A stretch of DNA of 64,000 nucleotides from Tunturibacter psychrotolerans (GCF_040359615.1 NZ_CP132942.1:1240001-1304000); one strand, 5' to 3'. Positions 19,480 through 29,533 are shown, numbered from the stretch's first letter. The notes: generated from the letters alone by a model not told the origin. A program made the numbers and translations.

Positions 19480-19967
19480 TGTACGCGCAGGTGTCGGATG
19501 TTGCGCTGCTGGATTCGACAGCGTTAAGCGATCGCCTGTCGGAGGTGCTGCGTGGTGCGATGCCGTGGCTGGTAACGATCTCTGAAGCTGAGGCGAGCGT
19601 GCCGGAGCACCCGGGGAAGTGGAGCGCGAAGCAGGTGATCGGGCATCTTATCGATTCGGCGGTCAACAATCTGGGACGCATTGTTCGGCTGCAGATTGAG
19701 CCTGGGCAGAGTTTCCCTGGGTACGAGCAGATGGAATGGGTGGATCTGCAGCATTATGCGGAACGCGAATGGGCGCAGGTCCTGGCGCTTTGGTTTGCGC
19801 TGAATGAGCAGGTGGCGTGGACGATTGGTCATATTGAAAGAGGACGGCTGGGAAATATTGGTTCAGTGGCGGGCGCTTCTCTGACGCTGGGATTTCTGAT
19901 TGAGGACTACATCGCACATATGCAGCATCACCTGCGGTTGATGCAGGCATGGATTGGGAAGCGGTGA
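19473..19967 (+). CDS. DinB-like four-helix metal-binding protein
   Basis: This 164-residue protein of the DinB/YfiT superfamily is a four-helix bundle that typically holds a metal with three histidines. The histidines are seen at GHLIDSAVNN, in VDLQHYAEREW/AWTIGHIE, and at AHMQHHLRLM. Related proteins act as thiol-dependent S-transferases or hydrolases. The start at 19473 has AGGAG seven bases upstream and overlaps the yraN stop, which points to translational coupling. The exact reaction is unknown. Confidence 0.8.
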   Translation: MVMYAQVSDVALLDSTALSDRLSEVLRGAMPWLVTISEAEASVPEHPGKWSAKQVIGHLIDSAVNNLGRIVRLQIEPGQSFPGYEQMEWVDLQHYAEREWAQVLALWFALNEQVAWTIGHIERGRLGNIGSVAGASLTLGFLIEDYIAHMQHHLRLMQAWIGKR

Positions 19968-20066
19968 GGATCGGGGTTGGTGATTAGCAACCTTGAAAAG
20001 GTGAGCCGGTGTTTAATAGGTTGATCGACTATGTTGGCGGATTTAGATCTGTGAGGATGAGAAGCA

Positions 20067-20561
20067 ATGACGCTGCTGAATGCACCGGAGTTTGATAGCC
20101 GCCGCGAAACGCGAAACCGTAATTTATTGATTGCTTTTGGCGTTCTTGTTGCGCTGGCGGTTGTGATAGGGGTGGGCGGTTATCTGCTGGGTCATGGGTG
20201 GTTCCTTTCGAATCTTCCGGCCGAGCACAAAGTTAGTAACTTCTTTAGTGCCCTCGAAGCGAAGGACTACGGCAAGGCATTCGCGATTTATACAAACGAT
20301 CCGGACTGGCAGCAGCATCCCGAGCGGCATAAGGACTATCCGCTGCAGCGGTTTACCGAAGATTGGACGACGGCGAGTCCGGTCGGCGAACCGATTCGTT
20401 CGCATCATGTCGATATTTCGAAGACGGATGGGACAGGAGCGTTTGGAAGCGGGATCATTGTCGCAGTGCGCGTGAACGGGGATCACAAGCTGTTCATGTG
20501 GTATGAGCGCAAGGATGGAACGTTGACCGAACCGGCGCCGCACATGCTTCAGTACGACTAA
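20067..20561 (+). CDS. Membrane-anchored protein of unknown function
   Basis: This 164-residue protein has one transmembrane helix (about residues 21-43) near the N-terminus, so most of it is extracytoplasmic. The external part (about 50-164) has the pattern of a small NTF2-like or DUF4878-like lipid/peptide-binding domain: SNFFSALEAKDYGKAFAIY, then beta strands ending FMWYERKDGTLT. No catalytic residues can be named. It precedes the polysaccharide cluster on the same strand but is separated from gmd by 89 bases. Confidence 0.6.
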   Translation: MTLLNAPEFDSRRETRNRNLLIAFGVLVALAVVIGVGGYLLGHGWFLSNLPAEHKVSNFFSALEAKDYGKAFAIYTNDPDWQQHPERHKDYPLQRFTEDWTTASPVGEPIRSHHVDISKTDGTGAFGSGIIVAVRVNGDHKLFMWYERKDGTLTEPAPHMLQYD

Positions 20562-20650
20562 ATTCGCGAAGAGGTACGTGGCAGGTTATCTCTGTGGCTC
20601 TAAAGTACAATCACTAAAGCCACTCGGCTAACTAAGGAGTACCTGGTTTT

Positions 20651-21736
20651 TTGAAGAAAGCCCTCATCACAGGAGTCACTGGCCAGGACGGAGCCTACCT
20701 TGCCCAATTCCTCCTTGCCAAAGGTTATGAAGTTCACGGGATTAAGCGTCGCAGCTCACTTTTCAACACGGCTCGCATTGACCATATCTATGAGGATCCC
20801 CACAATCCTTCGCCGCACTTTATCCTCCACTACGGCGACCTGACGGACTCCTCGTCTCTCATTCATATCGTTCAGAAAGTCCAGCCTGACGAGATCTATA
20901 ACCTAGGCGCCCAATCTCATGTTCAAGTGTCCTTCGAGCAGCCAGAGTACACTGCCGATGCCGATGCGCTTGGACCGCTTCGGCTTCTAGAAGCAATCCG
21001 CATCCTGGGCCTGGAAAAGAAGACGAAGTTTTATCAAGCCAGCACCTCGGAACTCTACGGGCTGGTCCAGGAGATTCCACAAAAGGAAACCACCCCTTTT
21101 TATCCTCGGAGCCCTTACGCGGTAGCCAAGCTGTACGCTTACTGGATTTGCATCAATTACCGCGAAGCGTATGGAATCTACGCCTGCAATGGAGTTCTCT
21201 TCAATCACGAGTCGCCGCTGCGCGGTGAGACCTTCGTTACCCGTAAGATCACTCGCGGCCTGGCCCGCGTCAAGGTGGGACTTCAGCAGCAAGTTTTCCT
21301 GGGCAATCTGAGCGCAAAACGTGACTGGGGTCACGCGCGAGATTACATCGAGATGCAGTGGCTTATGCTCCAGCAAGAGAAACCGCAGGACTACGTCATC
21401 GCCACCGGCGAGCAATTCAGCGTCCGAGAGTTCGTTACACGCTGCGCGAAACTTCTCGATATGGGCTTGACCTGGCAGGGAAGCGGCATCGACGAGAAGG
21501 CTGTCGATTCGAAGGGGAATATAGTTGTCGCGGTGGATCCTCGCTACTTCCGACCGACCGAGGTGGAGACTCTGCTCGGTGACCCTAGCAAAGCGAAACG
21601 TGAGCTGGGCTGGACTCCGCGAACCAGCTTTGATGAACTAGTCCGTGAGATGGTCGATGCAGATTTCAAAGCCGCCCAACGAGATGCATTAGTTCGTGAA
21701 CACGGTTTTGACGCTTATAACGTTCGCGAGACCTAG
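20651..21736 (+). CDS. gmd: GDP-mannose 4,6-dehydratase
   Basis: Gmd converts GDP-mannose to GDP-4-keto-6-deoxymannose, the first step to GDP-fucose (and also to GDP-rhamnose or perosamine), in the cytoplasm. The 361-residue length is normal. The NADP-binding motif [14 protein letters not shown], the substrate segment [14 protein letters not shown], the active-site STSELYG and [14 protein letters not shown] (Tyr-x-x-x-Lys), and the [11 protein letters not shown] loop are all present. The start is a TTG preceded by AAGGAG ten bases upstream; the following codons match the conserved family N-terminus. It begins the polysaccharide cluster and is followed by fcl. Confidence 0.95.
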   Translation: MKKALITGVTGQDGAYLAQFLLAKGYEVHGIKRRSSLFNTARIDHIYEDPHNPSPHFILHYGDLTDSSSLIHIVQKVQPDEIYNLGAQSHVQVSFEQPEYTADADALGPLRLLEAIRILGLEKKTKFYQASTSELYGLVQEIPQKETTPFYPRSPYAVAKLYAYWICINYREAYGIYACNGVLFNHESPLRGETFVTRKITRGLARVKVGLQQQVFLGNLSAKRDWGHARDYIEMQWLMLQQEKPQDYVIATGEQFSVREFVTRCAKLLDMGLTWQGSGIDEKAVDSKGNIVVAVDPRYFRPTEVETLLGDPSKAKRELGWTPRTSFDELVREMVDADFKAAQRDALVREHGFDAYNVRET

Positions 21737-21857
21737 AGATTGCTGCGATTGAATTTTGCGTCGTTTGAATACTGGTTCTCGTGAAATTTACCTCAGTTGC
21801 CGTAGACCCCTCCGGCTTCAGTGCCGCAAGTTCCACGAGTGACCGGAGGTTGTTTTT

Positions 21858-22814
21858 ATGAAAAAAGACTCCCGCATCTACATCGCCGGTCACCGGGGCC
21901 TCGTCGGATCAGCTATTCGTCGTGGTCTCGAGCAGGGCGGCTACACCAATATACTTACGCGTACTCGCGATGAACTTGACCTTCTCGATACCGCTTCGGT
22001 GACTCAGTTTTTCGCGGAGACGAAGCCAGAGTACGTCTTCCTCGCAGCAGCGAAAGTCGGGGGGATCCTCGCGAACAGCACTTATCCAGCCGACTTCATC
22101 CGCGACAATCTCGTCATTCAGTCAAACATCATCGAATCGGCCCGCAAAGTCGATGTTGCCCGGCTTCTTTTTTTGGGCTCTTCTTGTATCTATCCGAGGC
22201 TTGCTCCCCAGCCAATGCCTGAGTCTTCACTGCTCACCGGTCCTCTTGAACCTACAAACCGCCCGTATGCTCTTGCCAAGATCGCCGGCATCGAGATGTG
22301 CTGGAGCTATAACCGTCAGTACGGTACCCGTTACCTCGCGGCGATGCCGACAAATATCTACGGTCCCAACGATAACTTCGACCTCAACACGTCGCATGTC
22401 CTTCCCGCGCTCATTCGCAAGACCTTCGAAGCTATCAAGGCAGGGGCAAGAGAGATTACCGTTTGGGGTACCGGAACTCCCCGCCGCGAACTTCTCTATT
22501 CCAGCGATCTGGCCGAGGCATGTATCTTCCTCATGAATCTTGATGAAGCCGGTTTTCAGTCTCTCCTTGTCGAAGACTCTCCTCCGCTTATTAACATCGG
22601 TACGGGCGAAGATGTCACCGTGCGCGAACTCGCCGAAACCGTCGCTCGGGTTCTCGGCTTCTCAGGCCAACTGGTCTTTGACATCACCAAGCCTGATGGC
22701 ACGCCGCGGAAGCTGATGGATGTCAGCCGCTTACACAAGCTTGGCTGGCACCATACGACTAGTTTGGAACAGGGAATTGGTCTCACCTGGGATGCAGTCC
22801 GCAATACGTTCTAG
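21858..22814 (+). CDS. fcl: GDP-L-fucose synthase
   Basis: Fcl (WcaG) epimerises and reduces the Gmd product to GDP-L-fucose using NADPH. The 318-residue product has the Rossmann motif GHRGLVGSAIRRGL, the catalytic Ser in GSSCIYP, the YALAKIAG Tyr-Lys pair and the PTNIYGPNDNF segment. CGGAGG seven bases before the ATG supports the start. It follows gmd by 121 bases, so the two supply GDP-fucose to the cluster. The next gene converges on it with only seven bases between. Confidence 0.95.
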   Translation: MKKDSRIYIAGHRGLVGSAIRRGLEQGGYTNILTRTRDELDLLDTASVTQFFAETKPEYVFLAAAKVGGILANSTYPADFIRDNLVIQSNIIESARKVDVARLLFLGSSCIYPRLAPQPMPESSLLTGPLEPTNRPYALAKIAGIEMCWSYNRQYGTRYLAAMPTNIYGPNDNFDLNTSHVLPALIRKTFEAIKAGAREITVWGTGTPRRELLYSSDLAEACIFLMNLDEAGFQSLLVEDSPPLINIGTGEDVTVRELAETVARVLGFSGQLVFDITKPDGTPRKLMDVSRLHKLGWHHTTSLEQGIGLTWDAVRNTF

Positions 22815-22821
22815 ACAGGAG

Positions 22822-24426
22822 TTATTTGGAGTGCTTCTTGTCGAGATCTTCGACCCACTTGGAAAGTGACTCGGCCGAAACGATCTGCCGTTTTATAAAT
22901 GCGTCCAACAGTAGTCGGGTGTCGACAGCGGCGAATGGTAGATCGATCCGCGCGCCTGTTTTTTGGTAAGGCACCTTCACAATGTATGCCGGACGGTCGT
23001 CGAAAGTCGCTCCATCGCTTGCGACCTGCTCTTCCGGAGTCCAGTCTGGAGCGATAGACCAGGAGGTGGTCCGCCAGGAGTGGTCTCCCATGATGACTAT
23101 GGCAGAAGAGTCCCACTCGCCGCGCGATTCAAGGACGGACCGCAGATGTCCCAGATAGAAGTCTGCGAGAGCTAAGTTGTCGATGTAGCTCGAGTCTCCC
23201 ACGGTGAAGCTTCGTGTTGTGCGGTTGTAGATGCCGCCCGGATGGGGTATGGGCATGTGGAGCAGGATAAAGTCAGCCGAGATATCTTGAAGGAGGCGAT
23301 CCGCTGAGGCGGAAAGCTCCTGATAGTCGGCGATGTGAAGTGTGGCATAAAGGTCCGTGGCCTTGGGTTCGTGGGTGAGTGCGGTATGCAGACGATCCAC
23401 GAGGATGAAACTTGTGAGAATGGGCTGGAAGGTGTTCCTGAGGATAGAAGCTTGAGGCATCGATCTGTTTTGAGCTAATCCATTCAATATCCAGTTGCAT
23501 TGATCAAGCACGTCTGGGAGGATGCGGCAGTATGGGTTATACCAGCCGGCTACCGCGGTGCTGTAACCGGCATCGAGAGCATCCTGGAAGACTGTAGCGT
23601 GTTGGTTTAAGTTCTCCCATCTGTTCTCGCTCGAGAGATGGATCATCAGACTTCCATCCGCGCGGGGGCGGATCTTGTCGATCGCCAGACCCGACATAAA
23701 CGATGGCACGACAATTTCTGTCCTGTTGCCGGCTGGCACGGCATGCGTGAATACAGTCGTCTGGGTGGCGAGAGAGTCGAACTCTGGAAGGCTGAGGCCT
23801 TGAAATCTCTTTCCATAAATCTGCTGGTACGACAGTTCATCGAGGATAATCCAAATGATGCGAGGGTGGGTGGCTTGCAGCGTCTGGGGTAAGTTCGTCC
23901 TGCGGTGAAGAGGGCGTGGTGCATTGAGAGAGCGTGCCTGCCATCCAAACCACGCCAATTCGACGAGAATCAAGGCTCCGCAGACGGCAATCGAACACAA
24001 CACTGAGACCGCAAATCTCTGGGCGCGCTCAAATATGGGCTGGCGAGTTGGCCGCCAGCGAGCCATAAGAACTATAAAGGCCGCCAGGCTTAGGCCAAGT
24101 ATGCTCCGGCTTAACCAGTGGGGAAAGTACCAATCAGTAAGAAGAGCCCAGTTTTTCAGAAATGCCCATGGCAAGACAAGAACGATGCCTGCCCAAACTG
24201 CAATCGATTTTCGACTGGATCCTTGAGCAGCGAGCATGAGAATTGTGAATATCGTCCATACCGCGATGAAATTCAGAAATGCGGGGATGAAGAGCGTCCT
24301 CGCGGGTCCGGTCCAATGGTAGACAGTGTAGTGGGCAGGCGATACAAGCGGACCGACAATCCATAAACAGCAGATTGTCGTCACTCCAAGGGCGGAGGCT
24401 ATCGAGAGAAACCGCCGCTGGGTCAT
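22822..24426 (-). CDS. Membrane sulfatase/phosphotransferase-superfamily enzyme
   Basis: This 534-residue inner-membrane protein has about five transmembrane helices in the first 165 residues and an alkaline-phosphatase-superfamily domain after about 185. The domain has IIWIILDELSYQQI (metal-ligand Asp), the candidate nucleophile Thr in NRTEIVVPSFMSG, and a C-terminal metal-ligand motif IVIMGDHSWR. Such proteins attach phosphoethanolamine, phosphoglycerol or related groups to lipids or glycans in the periplasm. Its place within the polysaccharide cluster suggests it modifies that glycan, which is inference. It is monocistronic and divergent from glf. Confidence 0.75.
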   Translation of the reverse strand: MTQRRFLSIASALGVTTICCLWIVGPLVSPAHYTVYHWTGPARTLFIPAFLNFIAVWTIFTILMLAAQGSSRKSIAVWAGIVLVLPWAFLKNWALLTDWYFPHWLSRSILGLSLAAFIVLMARWRPTRQPIFERAQRFAVSVLCSIAVCGALILVELAWFGWQARSLNAPRPLHRRTNLPQTLQATHPRIIWIILDELSYQQIYGKRFQGLSLPEFDSLATQTTVFTHAVPAGNRTEIVVPSFMSGLAIDKIRPRADGSLMIHLSSENRWENLNQHATVFQDALDAGYSTAVAGWYNPYCRILPDVLDQCNWILNGLAQNRSMPQASILRNTFQPILTSFILVDRLHTALTHEPKATDLYATLHIADYQELSASADRLLQDISADFILLHMPIPHPGGIYNRTTRSFTVGDSSYIDNLALADFYLGHLRSVLESRGEWDSSAIVIMGDHSWRTTSWSIAPDWTPEEQVASDGATFDDRPAYIVKVPYQKTGARIDLPFAAVDTRLLLDAFIKRQIVSAESLSKWVEDLDKKHSK

Positions 24427-24729
24427 CTCTTCCTCATGCGTGATTTGGCTCGTTGATTTCGAGCAACTTCACTGATCTGCAGCCCATTCCAAAGCTGTAC
24501 TTGTTGAGGGTCAAGCGAAGGTCTTCGCTGGCAAGCAAGGTCGTAATATATGTGGTTGGAAGACAGTTCATTCTTTGATAGTGGATGAGGCCAAGGTTTC
24601 CTTTGCGCGTGCTGCAGGGAGGCACCCCTGGTAATACGCTATTCTATCCCTGACGCTTTAGCTCCAGACGGGTTACACTTAAGAATTGGGACGCGAGGGA
24701 GAGGCTATTCCTCAACTGAAAACTCACGG
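24427..24729. other. Divergent intergenic region between the sulfatase-like gene and glf
   Basis: This 303-base region has a lower GC content than its flanks and only short ORFs without recognisable motifs. It must carry the promoters of the two divergent genes. No repeat or RNA structure was evident. Confidence 0.5.
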
Positions 24730-25830
24730 ATGAAGACGGACATATTAGTGGTGGGCGCAGGATTCGCCGGCGCAGTAATTGCGGAACGATTCGCGTCGCA
24801 TGGGAAATCTGTTCTTGTCATCGACAAGCGCTCCCATATCGGCGGCAACGCCTTCGACGAGTTGGACAGTGCCGGAGTATTGGTGCATCGATATGGACCT
24901 CACATCTTTCACACGAATGCGCCACATGTCGAAGAGTATCTCTCCCAGTTCACTGAATGGAGAAGATACGAGCATAGAGTTCTTTCTTCTGTCGAGGGAA
25001 ATCTCTATCCAGTACCGATAAACCTGCAAACGATAAACCAACTTTACAGTCTTTCGTTGGACGAAGAGGGTGTAGCGGCATTTTTTGAAAATGTTCGAGA
25101 GAAGCGCACGCCCATTCGTAACAGCGAAGACATTGTGCTCAACAATGTTGGCCGCGATCTATGCGACAAGTTTTTTAGAAACTACACACGAAAGCAGTGG
25201 GGTCTCGATCTCTCCGAGCTAAGTCCAGCAGTCGCCGGAAGGATTCCCGTACGCACCAACAGCGACGACCGCTATTTCACTGATAACTTTCAGAGCATGC
25301 CAGCGGAAGGCTACACGCGGATGTTCGAACGCATGTTGGACCACCCGAATATTCGGATAGAACTAAATACCGATTTTCGAAATGTTCGGAACAAGGTTGA
25401 TGCAACACAGACTTTTTATAGTGGCCCTCTCGATGCATATTTCGATTTTTGTTTTGGTAAATTACCCTATCGGTCCCTGTCCTTCCGTCATGAACATTTT
25501 GCTCAAAAAGAGCAATATCAGCCGGTCGGGACGGTGAACTATCCTAACGACTATGAATACACCCGGATTACGGAGTTTAAGCATCTCACTGGTCAGAGCC
25601 ATTCTGGGACATCGATTGTTCGCGAGTTTCCTGAGACGACTGGCGATCCGTATTATCCGGTCCCGACGTCGGAGAATCAGGCTCTTTATCAAAGTTATAA
25701 AAAGTTGGCTGATGCTGAATCCGGAACTTTTTTCATTGGCCGCTTAGCGGAATATCGTTACTACAATATGGACCAGGTTGTCGCTGCCGCTTTGCTCCTC
25801 AGCAGCAAACTCCTTAATAATCCCAGATGA
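24730..25830 (+). CDS. glf: UDP-galactopyranose mutase
   Basis: Glf is a cytoplasmic flavoenzyme that interconverts UDP-galactopyranose and UDP-galactofuranose, the donor for galactofuranose in cell-surface glycans. The 366-residue product has the FAD-binding GAGFAGAVIAERFA and DKRSHIGGNAFD, the RYGPHIFHT segment, the conserved NYTRKQWG, and the YPNDYEYTRITEFKH substrate region with the key arginine. The C-terminal FAD motif GRLAEYRYYNMDQ is also present. Its stop overlaps the start of the next gene (ATGA), coupling it to the transferase that uses its product. Confidence 0.97.
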   Translation: MKTDILVVGAGFAGAVIAERFASHGKSVLVIDKRSHIGGNAFDELDSAGVLVHRYGPHIFHTNAPHVEEYLSQFTEWRRYEHRVLSSVEGNLYPVPINLQTINQLYSLSLDEEGVAAFFENVREKRTPIRNSEDIVLNNVGRDLCDKFFRNYTRKQWGLDLSELSPAVAGRIPVRTNSDDRYFTDNFQSMPAEGYTRMFERMLDHPNIRIELNTDFRNVRNKVDATQTFYSGPLDAYFDFCFGKLPYRSLSFRHEHFAQKEQYQPVGTVNYPNDYEYTRITEFKHLTGQSHSGTSIVREFPETTGDPYYPVPTSENQALYQSYKKLADAESGTFFIGRLAEYRYYNMDQVVAAALLLSSKLLNNPR

Positions 25831-26771
25831 CTTCAAGTACAAATGCCGCCGTCGTTGTTACTTTCAATCGGAAACAACTCCTCACGGAGTGCGTGGATGC
25901 GCTCTTGCACCAAAGCCTGCCGCTGAACGCAGTCTTTATTGTGGACAATGCCAGTTCGGATGGCACGAAGCCGTACTTGCAGGAGCGGGGTTACCTAGAG
26001 AATCCGCTTATCCGTTATATCGAACTATCTCAAAACCTCGGCGGCGCCGGAGGGTTCCATGTCGGAATGGATGCCGCACATAAAGCCGGATTCGATTGGG
26101 TGTGGGTGATGGACGACGATACGGAGCCTTATCTAGATTCTCTAGAAATAATGGAGCGGCTGAAGCGTTATGATGAAGTCGTTGCGATCGCTAATCTTAA
26201 GGTAGATCGTCTTGGGAACGAAACCGCTGACGGGCTTAGGCTCATGTCGAGATCGAATCCGACACCCTATGCCAAGGTTCGATTTTCGTCATTTGTAGGT
26301 CTGCTTATTCGATGCTGCTCTATTGATAAGATCGGCCTTCCGATCTCGGACTTTTTTATTCACCGCGATGACACCGAATACTGCATGCGTCTTCGTTCTA
26401 TTGGAGATATCGCGCTCGCGCGTGAAAGTGTAGTAGCCCATAAGGAAGTTGCCCGCCGGCAAAAGAGCAGACAAATTTTCTCGCATGTCTTTTATCAGAA
26501 GGACATCGAAGGGTATTGTTTTGATTATTATCGCCACCGCAATACCGCCTGGATAGAACAGAACTATCGTAAGAATCCAATTGTTCGCTATCCGCTTTTG
26601 ATCATAAGGTTTCTTTGCTTTGCGGCTGCTGTACTAGCGTTTGATGTAGACCATCGTTGGCTGAGAATCAAAATATTAGCGAAGGCGAACATGGATGGGA
26701 TCCGTGGGCGTTTTGACAACGGCTTTCCCCAACGTTTGCGCGAGCGACTCAGGACGCTTCGATCTGTTTGA
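25827..26771 (+). CDS. Family 2 glycosyltransferase, probable galactofuranosyltransferase
   Basis: This 314-residue GT-A transferase has VVTFNRKQLLTECVDALL at the N-terminus and IVDNASSDGT. The metal-binding VWVMDDDTEP (DDD) and the IHRDDTEYCMRL region, with the likely catalytic Asp, follow. It overlaps glf by four bases, and its N-terminal half resembles GlfT-like galactofuranosyltransferases, so the donor is most likely UDP-galactofuranose. The donor assignment is inferred from context. A C-terminal amphipathic segment (about 245-270) may attach it to the inner membrane. Confidence 0.85.
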   Translation: MTSSTNAAVVVTFNRKQLLTECVDALLHQSLPLNAVFIVDNASSDGTKPYLQERGYLENPLIRYIELSQNLGGAGGFHVGMDAAHKAGFDWVWVMDDDTEPYLDSLEIMERLKRYDEVVAIANLKVDRLGNETADGLRLMSRSNPTPYAKVRFSSFVGLLIRCCSIDKIGLPISDFFIHRDDTEYCMRLRSIGDIALARESVVAHKEVARRQKSRQIFSHVFYQKDIEGYCFDYYRHRNTAWIEQNYRKNPIVRYPLLIIRFLCFAAAVLAFDVDHRWLRIKILAKANMDGIRGRFDNGFPQRLRERLRTLRSV

Positions 26772-26842
26772 ACTTAAATCCGTCTTATTCCTTGAAGTCA
26801 ATTGAGTAGTCTGAGCTTCTCATGACTTCGTGATCTTTGCAT

Positions 26843-27871
26843 CTATCTTTCGTCGAACCATCGTTGCATCTCGCTCGAAGTTGCTACTCTGCACTTCTGT
26901 ATCAGCTTCCTCTTCTTTAGAATGCGAGGGAGCAGTCTAACGAAATCAGGAAGCCCTGCCACCAATTTAGGTTCGATGATCAGAAGATAACCGAACAAAA
27001 GAAGTTCTCTTGTGGCGATGAAGGGTAAGTCACGCACGAAGCTCCAGCCGAAATCATTCTTGATGATCGAAAAGAGATGATTCCGCCAATCCCAATAAAC
27101 TACACGCGAGGGTAAGCTTTTTATGTGCCGGGTGAACTCAGCCGGCTTCAGGAAGCCGTGCTTACTCTGGCCCGCGAATCGAGAGTGGTAGATCACTGCG
27201 TGCGGCACGTAAGAACAGCGAAAGCCGGCGAGGCGTAGTCGCCAGGACAGGTCAAGATCCTCCCAGTAGGTAAAGAAATCCTCGTCAAAATACTCGGATT
27301 GCCCGAGCTTGACCTTCTCGAGGGAACTCATCCGGTAGGCAGCTGCGGTAGCAGAGACTCCGAAGACGTCTTGAGCTGCATCATATTGACCCCTGTCCAC
27401 CTCCAATTGTCCTCTTTCCCGTGCTCTTCTTGCCCGGGAGATGGTCATGCCAGTACCGTCCAACAACCAAGAATTATCGGGAAGAGGATCCGGCTTGAGC
27501 ATCTTCCCCTCCGCAGCCGCGACGCTGGGATCGATAAAGACTGCGAGCAAAGTCTTTAGATAATCGGGAGGCATTACTGTGTCTGGATTCAGCGGCATTA
27601 CAAACTCAGAGTTAGCATTGCGGAAAAATCTATTGTTGGCTCCAGCAAAGCCTAGATTTTTTTCGTTGTTGACGAACCGAAATTTCGGATTTGTTCCAAA
27701 CCGAGTTACTATCGCACTCTCGATAGAATCGTTCGATCCGTTTTCTGTCAGCGTTACGGAATAATCATCCAGGCTTTGATTGAGAGCGGCACCTATACAT
27801 TTTTCGAGGAGTGCTAGGTCTTGGTTAAAGCGAACTATATTGATAGCGACTTTTTGCAAAGAAGTTTCCAC
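26843..27871 (-). CDS. Family 2 glycosyltransferase
   Basis: This is a GT-A-fold transferase of about 342 residues. VAINIVRFNQDLALLEKCI, ENGSNDSIE, the NLGFAGANNRFF loop (typical of rhamnosyl- and related transferases), NPDTVMPP as the metal-site region and FFTYWEDLDLSWRLR (likely catalytic Glu-Asp) are all visible. The GTG at 27871 is preferred over the ATG at 27988 because the longer version would overlap the upstream polymerase gene by over 100 bases. It belongs to a two-gene minus-strand unit with wzy. Donor and acceptor are unknown. Confidence 0.85.
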   Translation of the reverse strand: METSLQKVAINIVRFNQDLALLEKCIGAALNQSLDDYSVTLTENGSNDSIESAIVTRFGTNPKFRFVNNEKNLGFAGANNRFFRNANSEFVMPLNPDTVMPPDYLKTLLAVFIDPSVAAAEGKMLKPDPLPDNSWLLDGTGMTISRARRARERGQLEVDRGQYDAAQDVFGVSATAAAYRMSSLEKVKLGQSEYFDEDFFTYWEDLDLSWRLRLAGFRCSYVPHAVIYHSRFAGQSKHGFLKPAEFTRHIKSLPSRVVYWDWRNHLFSIIKNDFGWSFVRDLPFIATRELLLFGYLLIIEPKLVAGLPDFVRLLPRILKKRKLIQKCRVATSSEMQRWFDER

Positions 27872-27882
27872 TTTCGAGGCAT

Positions 27883-29130
27883 TTACGCACCTAAAGAGTG
27901 CGTATTCAAAGAGAAGTTCTCGCGGCCTCCGACTGCAGTCTCTGATGGATTTTTGCTTCTGCTTTTGAGAAAAAACAGATATATCCAAATGATTTGGGTG
28001 ATGACCGGAAGGCTAAAGAAATGATTATAGAAGATTGTCATGAATAGACATTGGCCGATGACAACATAAATCAGTTGGTCCCGGAAGTTCGAGCGCCGCC
28101 AGTAGAATCCCGCGAAGGCAGCAATCAGAACACTAAAAGACACAATGCCCAAGCTTCCGTAGTCCTGGAATGGTCCCACATAAGCAGTACTAACATTGAA
28201 GGCGGAGTCTACAAGTTCTCCGGAAAGAGAAGTTGCCAGCGAGTCACCGTAGATAGCGTCACGAACAATATGTGGAAACAGCGGGGCTGCCGTATTGGGG
28301 AACAATATGTTGTCAACTGGATGACTTGAGGCAATTGTGTAGGCAAGATTGTTCAGCGGCGTAGTGACATAGATATAAACCCATAAGAATCCGGAGGGCA
28401 GCCAATCAGGATACGCATCGGTCGGTTGAGCCAGAGTCCGAAAATTGATTGCACCTGTTCTGAGATCTCCAATTGCACCAAAGCCGACCGTGACCAGAAT
28501 CACGGCCACCACTAGCCTTGTCGCAATTTTTTTCGAGATTCCTTTATACAGAACAACCACCATGGCGCTCTGTAGAAGATCTACAATCATCATGCTTCTA
28601 GTTATTAGGAGGATTGACCAGGCAAGAACGCCCAGTGGGCCAAGAAGATAACGCCGGCCACCATATCTGACGAAAATTCCTGTGTAAGTAAGCCCTATCG
28701 CAAGAATCAATGAATTAAGAAGGCCGTGGAGCGATTGAATTCCGAAATCGAAATACGTTTTGGAATTTCCCGTAACAGCCCAAACTAGAGGTACTCCGCC
28801 GCTTGCAAGAATCTCTGCAAAGCTAAATACAGCCCAGAAAAATATCCACCATTTTAGCCGACCCGTGAGGATCGACAGTTCTTCCATTTGGCTCATGTCG
28901 CAGAGAAGGTGGTTTCTATCTGCTTTAAGTTTAGGAACTAGACGGAAGTAAAGCGCACTTACTCCTAGTGTGAGAGTGTACGGGATGAGGATGAGGCCAA
29001 CCGCAGACGTGATCTGTCGGTTCGTTGCGTTTAGCACCTTGCTGAAGCGCATGAGGAACAGGGTCATTACCCCAAGCCAGACAACGTTAAAAATTAGAAC
29101 TGGGTGCAGTAAACGACTTTTATTCGTCAT
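27883..29130 (-). CDS. wzy: Wzy-type O-antigen/exopolysaccharide polymerase
   Basis: This is an integral inner-membrane protein of about 415 residues with ten or more hydrophobic segments. A long periplasmic loop around 240-330 contains DYPDW-like YPDWLPSG and PFQDYGSLG. Such proteins join lipid-linked repeat units into polymer in the periplasm. The sequence is poorly conserved, as is normal for Wzy, so the call rests on topology, the Arg/Tyr/Gly-rich loops and position between glycosyltransferases and Wzz. The ATG at 29130 places the first helix correctly; upstream in-frame codons add a basic tail. It is followed 12 bases later by a glycosyltransferase. Confidence 0.75.
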   Translation of the reverse strand: MTNKSRLLHPVLIFNVVWLGVMTLFLMRFSKVLNATNRQITSAVGLILIPYTLTLGVSALYFRLVPKLKADRNHLLCDMSQMEELSILTGRLKWWIFFWAVFSFAEILASGGVPLVWAVTGNSKTYFDFGIQSLHGLLNSLILAIGLTYTGIFVRYGGRRYLLGPLGVLAWSILLITRSMMIVDLLQSAMVVVLYKGISKKIATRLVVAVILVTVGFGAIGDLRTGAINFRTLAQPTDAYPDWLPSGFLWVYIYVTTPLNNLAYTIASSHPVDNILFPNTAAPLFPHIVRDAIYGDSLATSLSGELVDSAFNVSTAYVGPFQDYGSLGIVSFSVLIAAFAGFYWRRSNFRDQLIYVVIGQCLFMTIFYNHFFSLPVITQIIWIYLFFLKSRSKNPSETAVGGRENFSLNTHSLGA

Positions 29131-29533
29131 GTGAGATCCCGCAATACGACGACGAGAGGTCATACCGACGTTTGGTGTATCGGAGAGCCCATTTCTCGAT
29201 CTGCTCCGCGGAAAAATCGCTTGAGGCATCGTTTAGTGAAGTGAAATGTACTAGCTTCTTCCTCACCACAGCTTCACACCTTAAGTTTTCTATTGCTAGC
29301 GGAGGTAGCCACATCTATATGTCTCTCTTCTCGGCGAGGTGTAAGCATGTTTTGAAGCCGCCCAAGAAGCGACAATCCGAACTGCAGTACTGCCCAACAA
29401 GCTTCGGGCGATGTATGTTGTTAATGAAGTGGCCGCGTGTTCTAGATACATAGATCGCCAATGGAACACTGTAGCATATCACTCAAATCGGCTTTATGCT
29501 AGGATAACAGACGCGATTCGGACAATCCCAACT
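29131..29533. other. Divergent intergenic region between wzy and wzz
   Basis: About 400 bases separate the two divergent units. Several short ORFs cross it but have no motifs and overlap each other on both strands. The region is AT-richer than the flanking housekeeping DNA. I see no terminator, repeat or RNA structure; the promoters of both units must lie here. Confidence 0.5.
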
